Assembly: GCF_004803915.1 (NCBI RefSeq)
Contig: NZ_CP039396.1
Span: 2,976,001-3,040,000, forward strand
Direction of reading: 5' to 3'
Origin: Duncaniella dubosii
GTDB lineage: Bacteria; Bacteroidota; Bacteroidia; Bacteroidales; Muribaculaceae
DNA: 64,000 bases
Shown: piece after piece, positions 35,504-45,196 of the stretch
Numbering within the stretch: position 1 is the first letter of the stretch
How the letters are laid out: every line of letters begins with the position of its first letter
Made by a program: the position numbers and the translations under genes
Notes under the pieces: generated by a model
The model's input: only the letters and a program-made list of their open reading frames with translations
What the model was told of the DNA's origin: nothing
Databases searched by the model: none

Positions 35504-35540
35504 CTTGCTCACAAGCGAGCCGTGCTGTTGTCGCTATAAT

Positions 35541-36044
35541 CTAATCTTCGATAGCAAGAAATACACCATCTACATCAAAGACATACGTGTCAGGTCCGGC
35601 AATATTAAGATCAACTTCGTAAACCTTGCCACGGTTTAACTCGATTGTTTCAACCATGCCGGCCAAACCATCTTTTTCAAGTCGCCCGTATGCCTTTCGT
35701 GGCATCACATCCTTGACTACTGCAATCGGGAGGACAGTGTTGTCAGGAGCATCGACTTCGATCAAATCACCCTTTGTGTTGAATTCAAGATCGACGCCAT
35801 TGCGCAATTCAACCTCATATTTGCCTTTGGCGAAATATTTTTCACATTTCATCACACCGGCATCCTTGAAATGCTTTTCAATGAATGCCTGAGCCTTTTT
35901 TGGCAGTTGAGCATAGTTTGCAGAACCCGAAATTGCAATACCGGGATTACCGCCATTACCAACCAGAATCTGGGCCACTGCGTCGGCAGCCCCAAACAGG
36001 ATAGCCAATGAAGCTATTCCCGAGATTAATGCCTTAGGTTTCAT
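35541..36044 (-). CDS. Secreted PepSY-like domain protein
   Basis: 167 residues with a signal peptide (ALISGIASLAILFGAADAVAQ) and two PepSY-like repeats. The first is ALPKKAQAFIEKHF-like (LPKKAQAFIEKHFKDAGV); a second copy begins IAVVKDVMPRKAYGRLEKDG and ends in YEVDLNIAG. Such proteins are common in Bacteroidales periplasm and have no established ligand. Confidence 0.8.
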   Translation of the reverse strand: MKPKALISGIASLAILFGAADAVAQILVGNGGNPGIAISGSANYAQLPKKAQAFIEKHFKDAGVMKCEKYFAKGKYEVELRNGVDLEFNTKGDLIEVDAPDNTVLPIAVVKDVMPRKAYGRLEKDGLAGMVETIELNRGKVYEVDLNIAGPDTYVFDVDGVFLAIED

Positions 36045-36221
36045 AATTGGAAATTTATGGTTGTCTATTTAAAAGATATTTAATGATATAACCATTTGAC
36101 TGTCTGGAAAGTTTTCTTATTATCAGATGGTTAATAATCCAGCTCTCAAACAATAAAATCCCTATTGTATATTTAAAGATTCTTATATACTGTTTAGTTT
36201 CAACTATTGCCGATTTTTTCA

Positions 36222-36229
36222 TAATTTTG
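36222..36229 (+). promoter_or_regulatory. -7 box abutting the mutS2 start codon
   Basis: TAATTTTG ends 4 bases before the ATG at 36234, so transcription would begin at or next to the start codon (leaderless). Confidence 0.5.
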
Positions 36230-36233
36230 CAGT

Positions 36234-38696
36234 ATGATTTACCCCGAACGAATTGAAGAGAAAATAGGATTTAGCGGAGTCAGAACCGAAATATCCGCTC
36301 GTTGCCACTGTGAAGGATCACGTACACGCTGCGAAGAAATGGCTTTTCTCGCCGACTTTAATGCCATACGCACGGCACTCACTGCTGTCAACGAGATGCT
36401 TTCCGCTAACCATAGCGACGAGACTGTCCCGCTCGAAGGAGTGAGTGACATCGACCGAAACCTTGCTGTCATAAAAATTCCCGGAACATTCCTTGAAATA
36501 AAGGATCTCGTGAGAGTGCGCCGTATGCTTGACTGTTTCGGTGCTGTAGCTACATTTCTCCACCGCCACAAGACAGATGGCCGTACCCCCTACCCTGTAT
36601 TGACAGATATTGCCGAGGAACTGTCATATATTCCACCATCACTCGGGATGCTTATCGACCATGCCATCGACACTACTTCAGGGCTTGTCAAGGATAATGC
36701 CTCACCGACACTGGCTGAAATCCGTTCACGGCTGCGCGGAATGTCTGGCCGTGTCAATTCGATACTCCGTCGAGTGCTAAGTTCGGCAATCTCACAGGGC
36801 TGGCTCGAACCTGACACGACTCCGGCCGTACGTGACGGACGACTTGTGATACCGGTTCCTCCGATGAACAAACGTAAGATACAAGGTATCGTCCACGATG
36901 AATCCGCTTCCGGCAAGACTCTTTTTATCGAGCCGGCCGAAGTTGTGGAGGCCAACAACCTTACCCGAGAGCTTCAGCTCGAAGAACACAGGGAGATTAT
37001 ACGCATACTTACTTCCATCGCCGACCAGCTTCGTCCGCACATTCAGGAAATGCAGACGGGAGCATCCATAATATACCATCTCGACTTCATCAACGCCAAG
37101 GCACACTATGCGGATGCAGTCGGAGGCACTATGCCCAATCTCCACGACAGCGCGGAGATGGAATGGTACCATGCCTGTCATCCGGTACTGAAATTGTCAC
37201 TCGAACGACATAACCGTGAAATTGTCCCGATTGACATCCGGCTTGACAAAAATGAACGCATACTTGTCATTTCAGGTCCTAACGCCGGAGGTAAATCGGT
37301 TTGTCTTAAAACTGTCGGCACTCTGCAATACATGCTCCAGTGTGGCATACTTCCGCCAGTCTACGACAACTCACACTTCGGAGTGTTCAAGGACATGTTT
37401 GTCGACATCGGCGACGACCAGTCGTTTGAGGATGACCTGTCGACCTACAGCAGTCACCTGCGCAGCATGAAATTCATGCTCCAGCGCGGACGCAAAGGGT
37501 CTTTATTCCTTATTGACGAAATGGGATCAGGAACAGAACCGCAAATCGGTGGAGCACTCGCCCGCGCGATTCTCGAACAAATGAATGCAAAAGAGATGTG
37601 GGGTATAGTCACCACCCACTACCAGATACTCAAACAATTTGCCGAGGATACACCCGGACTTATTAATGGCTCTATGCTCTACGACAGGCATCTTATGCAA
37701 CCGATGTTCAAGCTGTCGATAGGCAATCCCGGTTCGTCGTTTGCGGTCGAAATCGCACGCAAAATCGGTCTCCCGTCAGAAATCATTTCTGCCGCGGAAG
37801 ATATAGTCGGGAAAGAATATGTGAACCTCGACAACTATCTTCTTGACATCACACGCGACAAACGCTATTGGGAAAATAAGCGCACGGCCATCCGCCAGAA
37901 GGAAAAGAAGCTCGAACAGATGCTTGCACAGTATTCCGAAGATGCCGAACAGCTCCGCAGCAAACGCCGCGACATCATCGAGGAGGCCCGCGCCGAAGCC
38001 CGGAAGATTCTCGACTCGTCAAACGCGGCAATCGAGCGCACCATAGCCGACATCAAGCAGGCAAATGCCGAGCGAGAACGCACTCTCGAAGCACGACGTA
38101 AGCTTAAAGAAGAACGTCTTGCCCTTGAGAAAGATGCCAGAAACCATCGTGACAACAACGCCATTCTCTCAAAAGCGCCAAAGAAGAAAAAAGGCAACAG
38201 TGAGCCAAAGCCTTCCGGGCAGACTATAGCTAAATCGGAAATCGTAATCGGTACAAACGTAAAGCTCGACGGAGCAGGAACGGTAGGAACAGTCCTTGAG
38301 ATTTCCGGCAAGAATGCCATCGTGGCTTTTGGCAATCTCAAAACCAATGTCAAGCTTGACCGCCTTACAGCTACAAACGCTCAGCCTAAATCCAACGCGA
38401 AATCAACCGTCTCGATGCAGACAATCGATTCGGGTTATGAACGTCAGCTAAACTTCAAACAGGAAATTGACCTGCGAGGCATGCGTGCCGACGAAGCGAT
38501 TCAAGCAGTTACCTATTTCATTGACGATGCTATTCGTTTCAGCATAGCCCGTGTGCGGATTCTACACGGAACAGGGACAGGCGCATTACGTCAGGCCGTC
38601 CGCGCACTGCTCTCCACCACCCCCGGTATCGAGTCGTTCCATGACGAAGATGTGCGTTTCGGCGGTGCAGGCATTACGGTCGTAAATCTGAAATAA
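36234..38696 (+). CDS. mutS2: Endonuclease MutS2
   Basis: An 820-residue MutS2 protein. The start MIYPERIEEKIGF is typical of the family. A clamp/lever region precedes the ABC ATPase (Walker A GPNAGGKS 348-355, Walker B LFLIDEMGSGTE near 425). A charged coiled coil follows (about 540-640), and the C-terminal Smr nuclease domain starts near 742 (EIDLRGMRADEAIQ, RILHGTGTGALR). MutS2 acts in recombination suppression or ribosome rescue in other bacteria. Single gene, followed by a strong palindrome. Confidence 0.95.
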   Translation: MIYPERIEEKIGFSGVRTEISARCHCEGSRTRCEEMAFLADFNAIRTALTAVNEMLSANHSDETVPLEGVSDIDRNLAVIKIPGTFLEIKDLVRVRRMLDCFGAVATFLHRHKTDGRTPYPVLTDIAEELSYIPPSLGMLIDHAIDTTSGLVKDNASPTLAEIRSRLRGMSGRVNSILRRVLSSAISQGWLEPDTTPAVRDGRLVIPVPPMNKRKIQGIVHDESASGKTLFIEPAEVVEANNLTRELQLEEHREIIRILTSIADQLRPHIQEMQTGASIIYHLDFINAKAHYADAVGGTMPNLHDSAEMEWYHACHPVLKLSLERHNREIVPIDIRLDKNERILVISGPNAGGKSVCLKTVGTLQYMLQCGILPPVYDNSHFGVFKDMFVDIGDDQSFEDDLSTYSSHLRSMKFMLQRGRKGSLFLIDEMGSGTEPQIGGALARAILEQMNAKEMWGIVTTHYQILKQFAEDTPGLINGSMLYDRHLMQPMFKLSIGNPGSSFAVEIARKIGLPSEIISAAEDIVGKEYVNLDNYLLDITRDKRYWENKRTAIRQKEKKLEQMLAQYSEDAEQLRSKRRDIIEEARAEARKILDSSNAAIERTIADIKQANAERERTLEARRKLKEERLALEKDARNHRDNNAILSKAPKKKKGNSEPKPSGQTIAKSEIVIGTNVKLDGAGTVGTVLEISGKNAIVAFGNLKTNVKLDRLTATNAQPKSNAKSTVSMQTIDSGYERQLNFKQEIDLRGMRADEAIQAVTYFIDDAIRFSIARVRILHGTGTGALRQAVRALLSTTPGIESFHDEDVRFGGAGITVVNLK

Positions 38697-38741
38697 ATTC
38701 TATTACCTGTTTTTGCATTATCGCACCTTTTTCGACATAAT

Positions 38742-38781
38742 AGGGGCTTAACTTTGTTGCATCAAACAAAGTTAAGCCCCT
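38742..38781 (+). terminator. 17-bp perfect hairpin after mutS2 that includes a -7 box
   Basis: Arms 38742-38758 and 38765-38781 pair perfectly around a six-base loop. No T-tract follows. The left arm holds TAACTTTG (38749-38756), which fits a -7 promoter box for the next gene. Confidence 0.55.
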
Positions 38782-38786
38782 TCCCA

Positions 38787-39349
38787 ATGAAAACGACACC
38801 ATTCACTCCGTCCACAGCAACTATGCCACGTCAGATTTCAAAAAATTCCGTAGCTATATCATCGCACGGCTGGCCGAGACATGCGGACTGTTGACCAATG
38901 GCGATGCAATCAAATCGGCAACCCTATCAGCCATCGAAAAATACATTTCAGAAAGCATTATTCCCACCAAATCATTGCCTCGGGAAATTCTGCTTATATT
39001 CACGATCCTTCGCCCTGAAATCGACCGTGCCATTGAACGCTCTGCCAAAGCCCGATGCCGCGTCAGGAAGCATCCGTCAGCGCCGGAACAGTCCGTTCCG
39101 ACACCTGTGCCGTCAAATACAGACAGCACAAACGGACCGAGACGTTTCAATCCGAACGGTCCGCTCATGCACAACGATAACCTGACATCAATTTCTTCAT
39201 CAATCTCATCAGCTCTATCCGCAACGATCAGGCCAGACGAAATTGATGAAGAAATAACCGATGAAATCGTTGACGAATATATTCGGAATATACCGTTTCT
39301 CAATCGTAGCCAACGCCGGTTCATACAGCAGAAATGTAAGCGGAGATAA
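38787..39349 (+). CDS. Unknown protein, frameshifted in this sequence
   Basis: The ATG at 38787 begins MKTTPFTPSTATMPRQISK. The long downstream frame (to 39349) has no ATG of its own. Adding one A to the A6 run at 38840-38845 joins them as QISKKFRSYIIARLAE and gives about 187 residues. The middle is helical and basic (LPREILLIFTILRPEIDRAI). A Ser/Pro-rich linker follows, and the C-terminus is acidic, ending DEYIRNIPFLNRSQRRF. No family recognised. A -7 box TAACTTTG sits in the hairpin just upstream. Confidence 0.55.
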
Positions 39350-39418
39350 AATGCTGTCTTGTAACCGAACTTACACACATGATGGCGCGTTTAAAGTTAT
39401 AATAATAGTTCCATCAAT

Positions 39419-39649
39419 ATGACTGATATTCTTATATATGGAGGGCTGTCGCTGCTTCTCATAGGATTGACATTTATATTGATTGCTTCAATCAAAGGGG
39501 CAGTCTATACAAAGGGGTTGTCACCGACTGATTTCACGGAATTTAATGAGATAAAAAAACGGCTTCGGAAATATAGTCGTCCGGGATTTGTTCTCATAAT
39601 TGCAGGGGCAATTATAACAGGAATTGGAATTATAATCGGATTAAATTAA
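39419..39649 (+). CDS. Small membrane protein (76 aa)
   Basis: Two hydrophobic helices (LIYGGLSLLLIGLTFILIA and FVLIIAGAIITGIGIIIGL) flank a charged loop (FNEIKKRLRKYSR). No family recognised. Adjacent to a similar small membrane protein 29 bases downstream. Confidence 0.65.
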   Translation: MTDILIYGGLSLLLIGLTFILIASIKGAVYTKGLSPTDFTEFNEIKKRLRKYSRPGFVLIIAGAIITGIGIIIGLN

Positions 39650-39678
39650 CCACGAAAAAAATTCATATAGTCAAGACT

Positions 39679-39888
39679 ATGAATCTCTACTGGATTGGAA
39701 TAATCGTTTTTCTGATAGGATTTGGTATCAGAATTGTGAGCAGACTCAAATATGCACATTTAAGAATGGCAAAAGGCACACCGTCCGACCGGACTCTTGC
39801 CGATAAGTATAAACGCTATATCCATATCGGCAGCATAGTTGCTATCATTGGCCTTGTCATAAACATCATCGGACTTTGCATTGACTGA
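39679..39888 (+). CDS. Small membrane protein (69 aa)
   Basis: Two hydrophobic helices (YWIGIIVFLIGFGIRIV and IVAIIGLVINIIGLCI) separated by a basic loop. The architecture matches the upstream 76-residue protein, suggesting a duplicated pair. Function unknown. Confidence 0.65.
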   Translation: MNLYWIGIIVFLIGFGIRIVSRLKYAHLRMAKGTPSDRTLADKYKRYIHIGSIVAIIGLVINIIGLCID

Positions 39889-39983
39889 TATCTATTCTCT
39901 TAATTTTGGTGCAATTACAAAATTTGAGTCAACAACAATTGCAAATATTCACAGTTAGCAGCAGTCAAAAATTCTGCTATTAT

Positions 39984-40014
39984 TTTGATTATAAAAATAT
40001 ATTATTTACATTTG
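39984..40014 (+). promoter_or_regulatory. Promoter of the BspA-like gene
   Basis: -33 TTTG (39984-39987), exactly 19 bases, then -7 TACATTTG (40007-40014): a full Bacteroidetes consensus. It predicts a ~335-nt leader before the ATG at 40358. Confidence 0.7.
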
Positions 40015-40022
40015 CGGATATT

Positions 40023-40076
40023 GGACGAAATATTTAGAATAGAGTTTCTAACCCTATTCGTCCTGTATTTTTATTT
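40023..40076 (+). terminator. Attenuator-like hairpin at the start of the leader
   Basis: GGACGA/TCGTCC and TTAGAA/TTCTAA pairings form a hairpin (40023-40063) followed by TGTATTTTTATTT. It lies a few bases after the predicted transcription start and could end transcription early. Confidence 0.5.
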
Positions 40077-40205
40077 ACTGTGCGTTTACTTGCGCTTATT
40101 CTTGATTTTCTGAAACTTCGCAAATTTCAAAATCACAATCATGAATTCAGCAGCGGTAGATGCCTTACTCGTTATGAAACATTCCGAAAAGGATTGGTTC
40201 CTATA

Positions 40206-40299
40206 ATGCGTGGGTCTCTGCGTTGCTCGTTTCTATTCTGATTGGGCAATGCGAAGGCCTCAGAAAGTGGGAACGAGTGATAGTATGGTTTCCACGCAT
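40206..40299 (+). ncRNA. Structured segment in the leader of the BspA-like gene
   Basis: Nested pairings: ATGCGTGG/CCACGCAT (40206-40213 with 40292-40299), GCTCGTTT/GAACGAGT (40225-40232 with 40271-40278, with G-T pairs), and TTCTGA/TCAGAA (40236-40241 with 40260-40265). Internal loops carry unpaired sequence. No known riboswitch class was recognised. The surrounding 39889-40357 region holds no gene. Confidence 0.45.
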
Positions 40300-40357
40300 A
40301 TTTCTTATTCCTCCAAAGTGTCTAACGAGGGAAACCCGAAGGCTAAAAAATTAACCC

Positions 40358-43102
40358 ATGAATCTTAAATTTAAGAAATTGTTATGTGTGCTTTCAATGC
40401 TTTGGGTTGCACAGTTATCCATTCATGCACAAACGACAAAGGAAGTAGTAGAAATTAAAGTTCCCGGTACTTTGCAAAAAGTAATCGATGACCTTGAATC
40501 GTCGCGGTTTGAATCCTTGACCATCAAAGGAGGACTGAACGCAGTCGACATCGCCTATCTCACCAGTGGAAAGAATAAGGTTGCTATGATTGAAACACTT
40601 GATTTGAGCGATGTCACACTTATCCCCAGTGATGAATCCTACAAAACTATACGTGTCGGTAGTGCTCCGGGTGGAGCTTACGGTTATAGTTACAACATTT
40701 ATTACATCTCCAATACTTATAAAACATTCACCGAAAGTCGTAGCAATGGATTGGGCGGAAGTAATGTCTATGACCACATCTTCTGCAATGATTTGTCGGG
40801 AGCATTTTATGGAAATAGCTCATTTGAGAAAATTATTCTTCCGAAATCGCTGACAAATATAGGGGAATATATTTTTTCCGGTAATTCCTATAATACAACA
40901 CTTAAAGATGTAATATTACCTCAAAATGCAAAAATTATTGGCAAACAAGCTTTCAAAGATTGTAGATCTCTTGAAATAGTGAACTTGCCATCCAGCCTAA
41001 TAACCATTGAATCTCAAGCTTTTTATTATACGGCGGTAAGAAATATGTCACTACCGTCAACCGTCAGAAAAATTGGAGACGGAGCTTTTAATGGCTCTGC
41101 CATTAAAAGTATCAATCTTGATAATGTGGAGTCAATCGGCAAAGAAGCGTTCGCTTATGCCGTGAATCTCGAGTGCGACATAAATCTAAATAAACTTGAT
41201 ACTATTCAATATGGAACATTCCGTGGCACGAACATAGCATCCATTATTTTATCTCCACATCTTAAAATCATAGGAGAGTGTGCATTTAATGGTACTAAAA
41301 ATGCATATCCTAAATTTAAAGAACTTATATTTCCTGAAAGTTTGGAAAGAATTGGAAGCTCGGCTTTCAGTGATTGTCGTAATGTGACAGATGTCACGAT
41401 TCCAAATTCAATACAGCAAATAGGAGCATATGCGTTTTATGGTACACCTTGGATCGAAAGCATTAGAAGTGAAGATGGAATTACATACATCGCCAATATA
41501 GCTTACAAATATGATTCATCATATAAGCATGAAGGAGATACTTTTTCTTTTCGTGAAGGCACAATTGCGATAAGTGATGGTTTTGGTTACGCATTCCCGA
41601 ATGAGTTAAAGGAAAACATAAAGACATTACAATTACCCGAATCACTTTTGGAAATTGGCAACGAGGTGTTTAGTGGCTTCAAGTTATTGGGTGAGGTGAA
41701 ATTACCGTCATCACTAAAACGAATCGGACAAAAGGCATTTTCCGAATGCCCTAAATTCTGGTGTACATTGCCTAAAAGTTTGGAGACTTTGGAATATCAG
41801 GCTTTTTATAATTGCTCAACACTCTCAACGGTAACACTCCCTGAAAATCTACGTTTTATAGGAGGTGAGGTATTCAGCAATAGTGCAGTTGGTACAGTAT
41901 ATATTTACAGTCGTAGTCTTCAATATCAATTATTGAATTGGGAATTAGGAGTCACGAAATCTATTTTCGGTAACCATTCTTCTTTGAAAAAGGCTATAAT
42001 TGGGCCACAAGTCACCAGATTATATGATAATATATTTTATAATACATCAACTTTGAAGACAGTGGAATTTGAAGATCCTGAAAATTCAGAATTAGCTTAT
42101 ATCGGTGAAAATTGTTTTTCAGGGACATCTACATTGTCAGCACCCTTGACTTTTAAAAATTTTCCCACAAAGTTGACTCATATTGGGAAATACGCTTTTG
42201 GCGGATGTAAATTCAATTCTGAGCCAAAATTAGAATTTGTAAAATATTTGGGGTCGGAAGCCTTTACTTTTTGTAGTGGTTTTGAATCTATCGTAATTCC
42301 AGAATCAGTTGATACAATTGGTGCTAGTGTTTTTGGGTATTGTCCTGATCTGAGATTTGTAGAATACAACGCCAAAAACTCATTCCCTCTTTTAGAATAT
42401 CGCGGAACATCTTTCGGTGGTAATTATTTTAAGTCCGCCTTTATATTTGAGCGTTGTGACTCTCTGCAAGCAGTCACAATTGGCCCCAAAGTCAACAAAA
42501 TCCCGTATTGTATGTTTATTGGTTGCCGAGAATTAAAGGAGGTAACGTTCAGGCCTCGCAACATTAGCTCTCGTTCTACAGGCGAAGATGCAGAGCGTCT
42601 TTCAATAGGTGAATCTGCTTTTACCGGATGTCTGAATCTGAATGACATCCATCTACCGCTGGGAACTGATTCTATTGGCGCAGAAGCCTTTAGTTCTACA
42701 GGTTTAATTACCATAAATATACCTTCTTCCTCTCATTATTTAGGTAATTTGGTCTTTGACTGGTGTAATTCATTAAATGCAATCTACTTCAATTCTATTG
42801 AGCCTCCTGCATTTGATGGTCCATTGACTAATCGGGAACGGCCATTTGCCCAGAAATTGTCGATATATGTTCCAGAGGAATCATACGACCTTTACCAAAG
42901 TCAGTCCGATTTGTGGATGTATAATGTAGTCGGTATACCTACATCAGCTATTGAGGATATTTTATCTCCTCAGCAAAAAGCTTCAATAATCTCAGTTTAT
43001 GACATCAACGGCAGATTAGCCTTCGACCGATGGATAAACAGAACAAAAGGCGTCTACATTATCAAAATGTCGGATGGCTCTGTCCGTAAAGTACGTCGAT
43101 AA
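40358..43102 (+). CDS. BspA-like leucine-rich-repeat surface protein with C-terminal sorting tail
   Basis: 914 residues with a signal peptide (LLCVLSMLWVAQLSIHAQ). About twenty LRR_5/BspA-type repeats follow the pattern I..-aF..C..L..v.lP.sl..Ig..AF (for example LPSSLITIESQAFYYTAVRNM). The C-terminal ~50 residues (ISVYDINGRLAFDRWINRTKG, ending KMSDGSVRKVRR) resemble a type IX secretion sorting domain. BspA proteins mediate adhesion or host and co-aggregation contact. AT-rich relative to neighbouring genes, which may reflect transfer. A long structured leader precedes it. Confidence 0.85.
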   Translation: MNLKFKKLLCVLSMLWVAQLSIHAQTTKEVVEIKVPGTLQKVIDDLESSRFESLTIKGGLNAVDIAYLTSGKNKVAMIETLDLSDVTLIPSDESYKTIRVGSAPGGAYGYSYNIYYISNTYKTFTESRSNGLGGSNVYDHIFCNDLSGAFYGNSSFEKIILPKSLTNIGEYIFSGNSYNTTLKDVILPQNAKIIGKQAFKDCRSLEIVNLPSSLITIESQAFYYTAVRNMSLPSTVRKIGDGAFNGSAIKSINLDNVESIGKEAFAYAVNLECDINLNKLDTIQYGTFRGTNIASIILSPHLKIIGECAFNGTKNAYPKFKELIFPESLERIGSSAFSDCRNVTDVTIPNSIQQIGAYAFYGTPWIESIRSEDGITYIANIAYKYDSSYKHEGDTFSFREGTIAISDGFGYAFPNELKENIKTLQLPESLLEIGNEVFSGFKLLGEVKLPSSLKRIGQKAFSECPKFWCTLPKSLETLEYQAFYNCSTLSTVTLPENLRFIGGEVFSNSAVGTVYIYSRSLQYQLLNWELGVTKSIFGNHSSLKKAIIGPQVTRLYDNIFYNTSTLKTVEFEDPENSELAYIGENCFSGTSTLSAPLTFKNFPTKLTHIGKYAFGGCKFNSEPKLEFVKYLGSEAFTFCSGFESIVIPESVDTIGASVFGYCPDLRFVEYNAKNSFPLLEYRGTSFGGNYFKSAFIFERCDSLQAVTIGPKVNKIPYCMFIGCRELKEVTFRPRNISSRSTGEDAERLSIGESAFTGCLNLNDIHLPLGTDSIGAEAFSSTGLITINIPSSSHYLGNLVFDWCNSLNAIYFNSIEPPAFDGPLTNRERPFAQKLSIYVPEESYDLYQSQSDLWMYNVVGIPTSAIEDILSPQQKASIISVYDINGRLAFDRWINRTKGVYIIKMSDGSVRKVRR

Positions 43103-43150
43103 TATTAAAATTCTACGCATTCAACCTCAACATCCGAGAAGCTAAATTTA

Positions 43151-43226
43151 GTATGCGCTTGCGCAGGTCGGGTAAATCATATGGATTAAATAAGAATATG
43201 GCTTACCTGCTGCCACAAGCGCATAC
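43151..43226 (+). terminator. Terminator-like hairpin after the BspA-like gene
   Basis: GTATGCGCTTG (43151-43161) pairs perfectly with CAAGCGCATAC (43216-43226). Inner GGTAA/TTACC pairing extends the structure. Confidence 0.5.
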
Positions 43227-43311
43227 CTCTCTTATACTTAACTCTAATCTGTCCAACCTAAACGACTCTAAACTTTTAAAACTTTTCGCTTGCCGTTTGA
43301 AATTAAGTTTG

Positions 43312-43319
43312 TAAATTTG
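43312..43319 (+). promoter_or_regulatory. -7 box of the fumarase gene
   Basis: TAAATTTG fits TAnnTTTG and lies 60 bases before the ATG at 43380. Confidence 0.45.
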
Positions 43320-43379
43320 TCATCCAAAGAAACCCTATGGGGTTTCCCAAGTGTAAAATCATCAAATTTTAATTTCATA

Positions 43380-45037
43380 ATGGCAACCAAACCTTTCAAG
43401 TATCAGCCAATGTTCCCGCTTGGCCCTGATACGACCGAATACTACAAACTCACCTCCGATTACGTGAAGGTTGAAAACTGGGGCGGTCATGAATTTCTCG
43501 TCATTGACCCAGAAGCTCTGACAGTGCTTGCACGTGCATGTACCCACGACAACGCATTCATGCTTCGTCGCGAGCATAACGAAATGGTAGCTAAAATTCT
43601 TTCAGACCCCGAAGCCTCGGAAAACGACAAGTTTGTAGCCCTCACAATGCTCCGCAACGCCGAAGTAGCAGCCAAGGGCGCTCTCCCCTTCTGTCAGGAC
43701 ACAGGCACAGCTATCGTGCATGGTGAAAAAGGCCAGAATGTCTATACAGGCTGTGACGATGAAGAAAAAATCAGCAAAGGTGTATATCTGACTTACACTA
43801 CCGACAATCTCCGCTATTCGCAGAACGCACCTCTTACTATGTATGACGAGGTAAATACCGGCTGCAACCTTCCCGCGCAGATTGACATCCACGCCGGCGA
43901 AGGTGACGAATACAAATTCCTTTTCGTTGCCAAGGGCGGTGGCTCGGCCAACAAGACATATCTCTATCAGGAGACCAAAGCAATTCTCAACCCGAAAACT
44001 CTCGTGCCCTTCCTCGTGGAGAAAATGAAGAGCCTCGGAACTGCAGCCTGCCCTCCTTATCACATCGCATTTGTCATCGGAGGTACTTCCGCCGAAAAGA
44101 ACCTTGAAACAGTGAAGAAGGCATCTGTCAAATATTATGACAATCTTCCTGACCACGGCAACGAACTCGGCCATGCTTTCCGCGACAAAGAACTCGAAGC
44201 TGTCTTGAAGAAAGAAGCCGAACGTCTTGGTCTTGGCGCACAGTTCGGAGGTAAATATTTCGCTCACGACATCCGTGTGATCCGTCTTCCCGCCACGGTG
44301 CATCCTGCCCCGTAGGGCTCGGCGTTTCTTGCTCGGCTGACCGTAATATCAAAGCAAAAATCAACCGTGAAGGTCTCTGGGTCGAGAAACTCGACAGCAA
44401 CCCCGGCGAACTCATCCCCGAGGAATACCGCAAGCAGGGCGAAGGCAACGCTGTGAAGATTGACCTTAACCGTCCGATGTCTGAAATTCTTGAAGAGCTG
44501 ACAAAATATCCTGTTGCAACACGCCTGTCGCTTAACGGCACCATTATCGTTGGACGTGACATCGCACACGCAAAGATTAAAGAGCGTCTTGACAAGGGCG
44601 AACCTATGCCTCAGTACCTCAAAGACCATCCCATTTATTACGCAGGCCCGGCCAAGACTCCGGAAGGAATGCCTTCAGGCTCATTCGGCCCGACAACTGC
44701 GGGTCGTATGGACTCCTATGTTGACCAGTTCCAGTCGGCAGGTGGCTCTATGGTGATGATTGCAAAGGGCAACCGCAGCAAGCAGGTGACCGACGCATGC
44801 CATAAGCATGGCGGTTTCTATCTTGGCTCAATCGGTGGCCCGGCAGCAATCCTTGCGCAGAACAGCATCAAGAAAGTGGAGCTTCTCGAATATCCCGAAC
44901 TCGGCATGGAAGCGATATGGAAAATCGAGGTGGAAGACTTCCCCGCTTTCATTCTTGTCGACGACAAGGGCAATGATTTCTTTACTGAAATTTCAAACCG
45001 CTGCTCAGGTTGTCCCGTAGTCGACGATAAGCATTAA
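43380..45037 (+). CDS. fumA: Fumarate hydratase class I, frameshifted in this sequence
   Basis: An iron-sulfur fumarase interconverting fumarate and malate. The N-terminal part contains [14 protein letters not shown] and [14 protein letters not shown] (cluster cysteines). The C-terminal part contains [31 protein letters not shown] and [13 protein letters not shown]. The frame breaks near 44289-44291: [16 protein letters not shown] requires CCCC where CCC is present. Restoring one base gives about 552 residues, normal length. The ATG at 43380 ([10 protein letters not shown]) is chosen over an upstream in-frame Met. A terminator follows. Confidence 0.93.
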
Positions 45038-45081
45038 TCAGATGCGTTCATTCCGGTGAACCACATTATGATATAAGATTT

Positions 45082-45140
45082 GACAAGTTGTCTTGAGGTG
45101 CGCGCACACAACAATTGTTGCATATCCTTGGCAACTTGTC
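45082..45140 (+). terminator. Terminator after fumarase gene
   Basis: GACAAGTTG (45082-45090) pairs with CAACTTGTC (45132-45140), and TTTTCTTCT follows. Confidence 0.65.
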
Positions 45141-45196
45141 TTTTCTTCTATTTACCATTTTCTCATCACGTCTAAACTTTCATATCCCGTTTCAAA

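Noticed and set aside
40206..40299. Known riboswitch (TPP, SAM, cobalamin) or tmRNA
   Set aside because: The consensus core sequences of these classes are absent; left as an unclassified structured leader.
1606..40357. tRNA or rRNA genes in the longer gaps
   Set aside because: No cloverleaf with a GGTTCRA-type arm or rRNA-like conserved segments found in the gaps at 1606-2258, 39889-40357, 43103-43379 or 55203-55530.
43290..43379. Fumarase start at the upstream in-frame Met
   Set aside because: The -7 box at 43312-43319 lies downstream of that codon, and the protein alignment expected for the family starts at [10 protein letters not shown] (43380).
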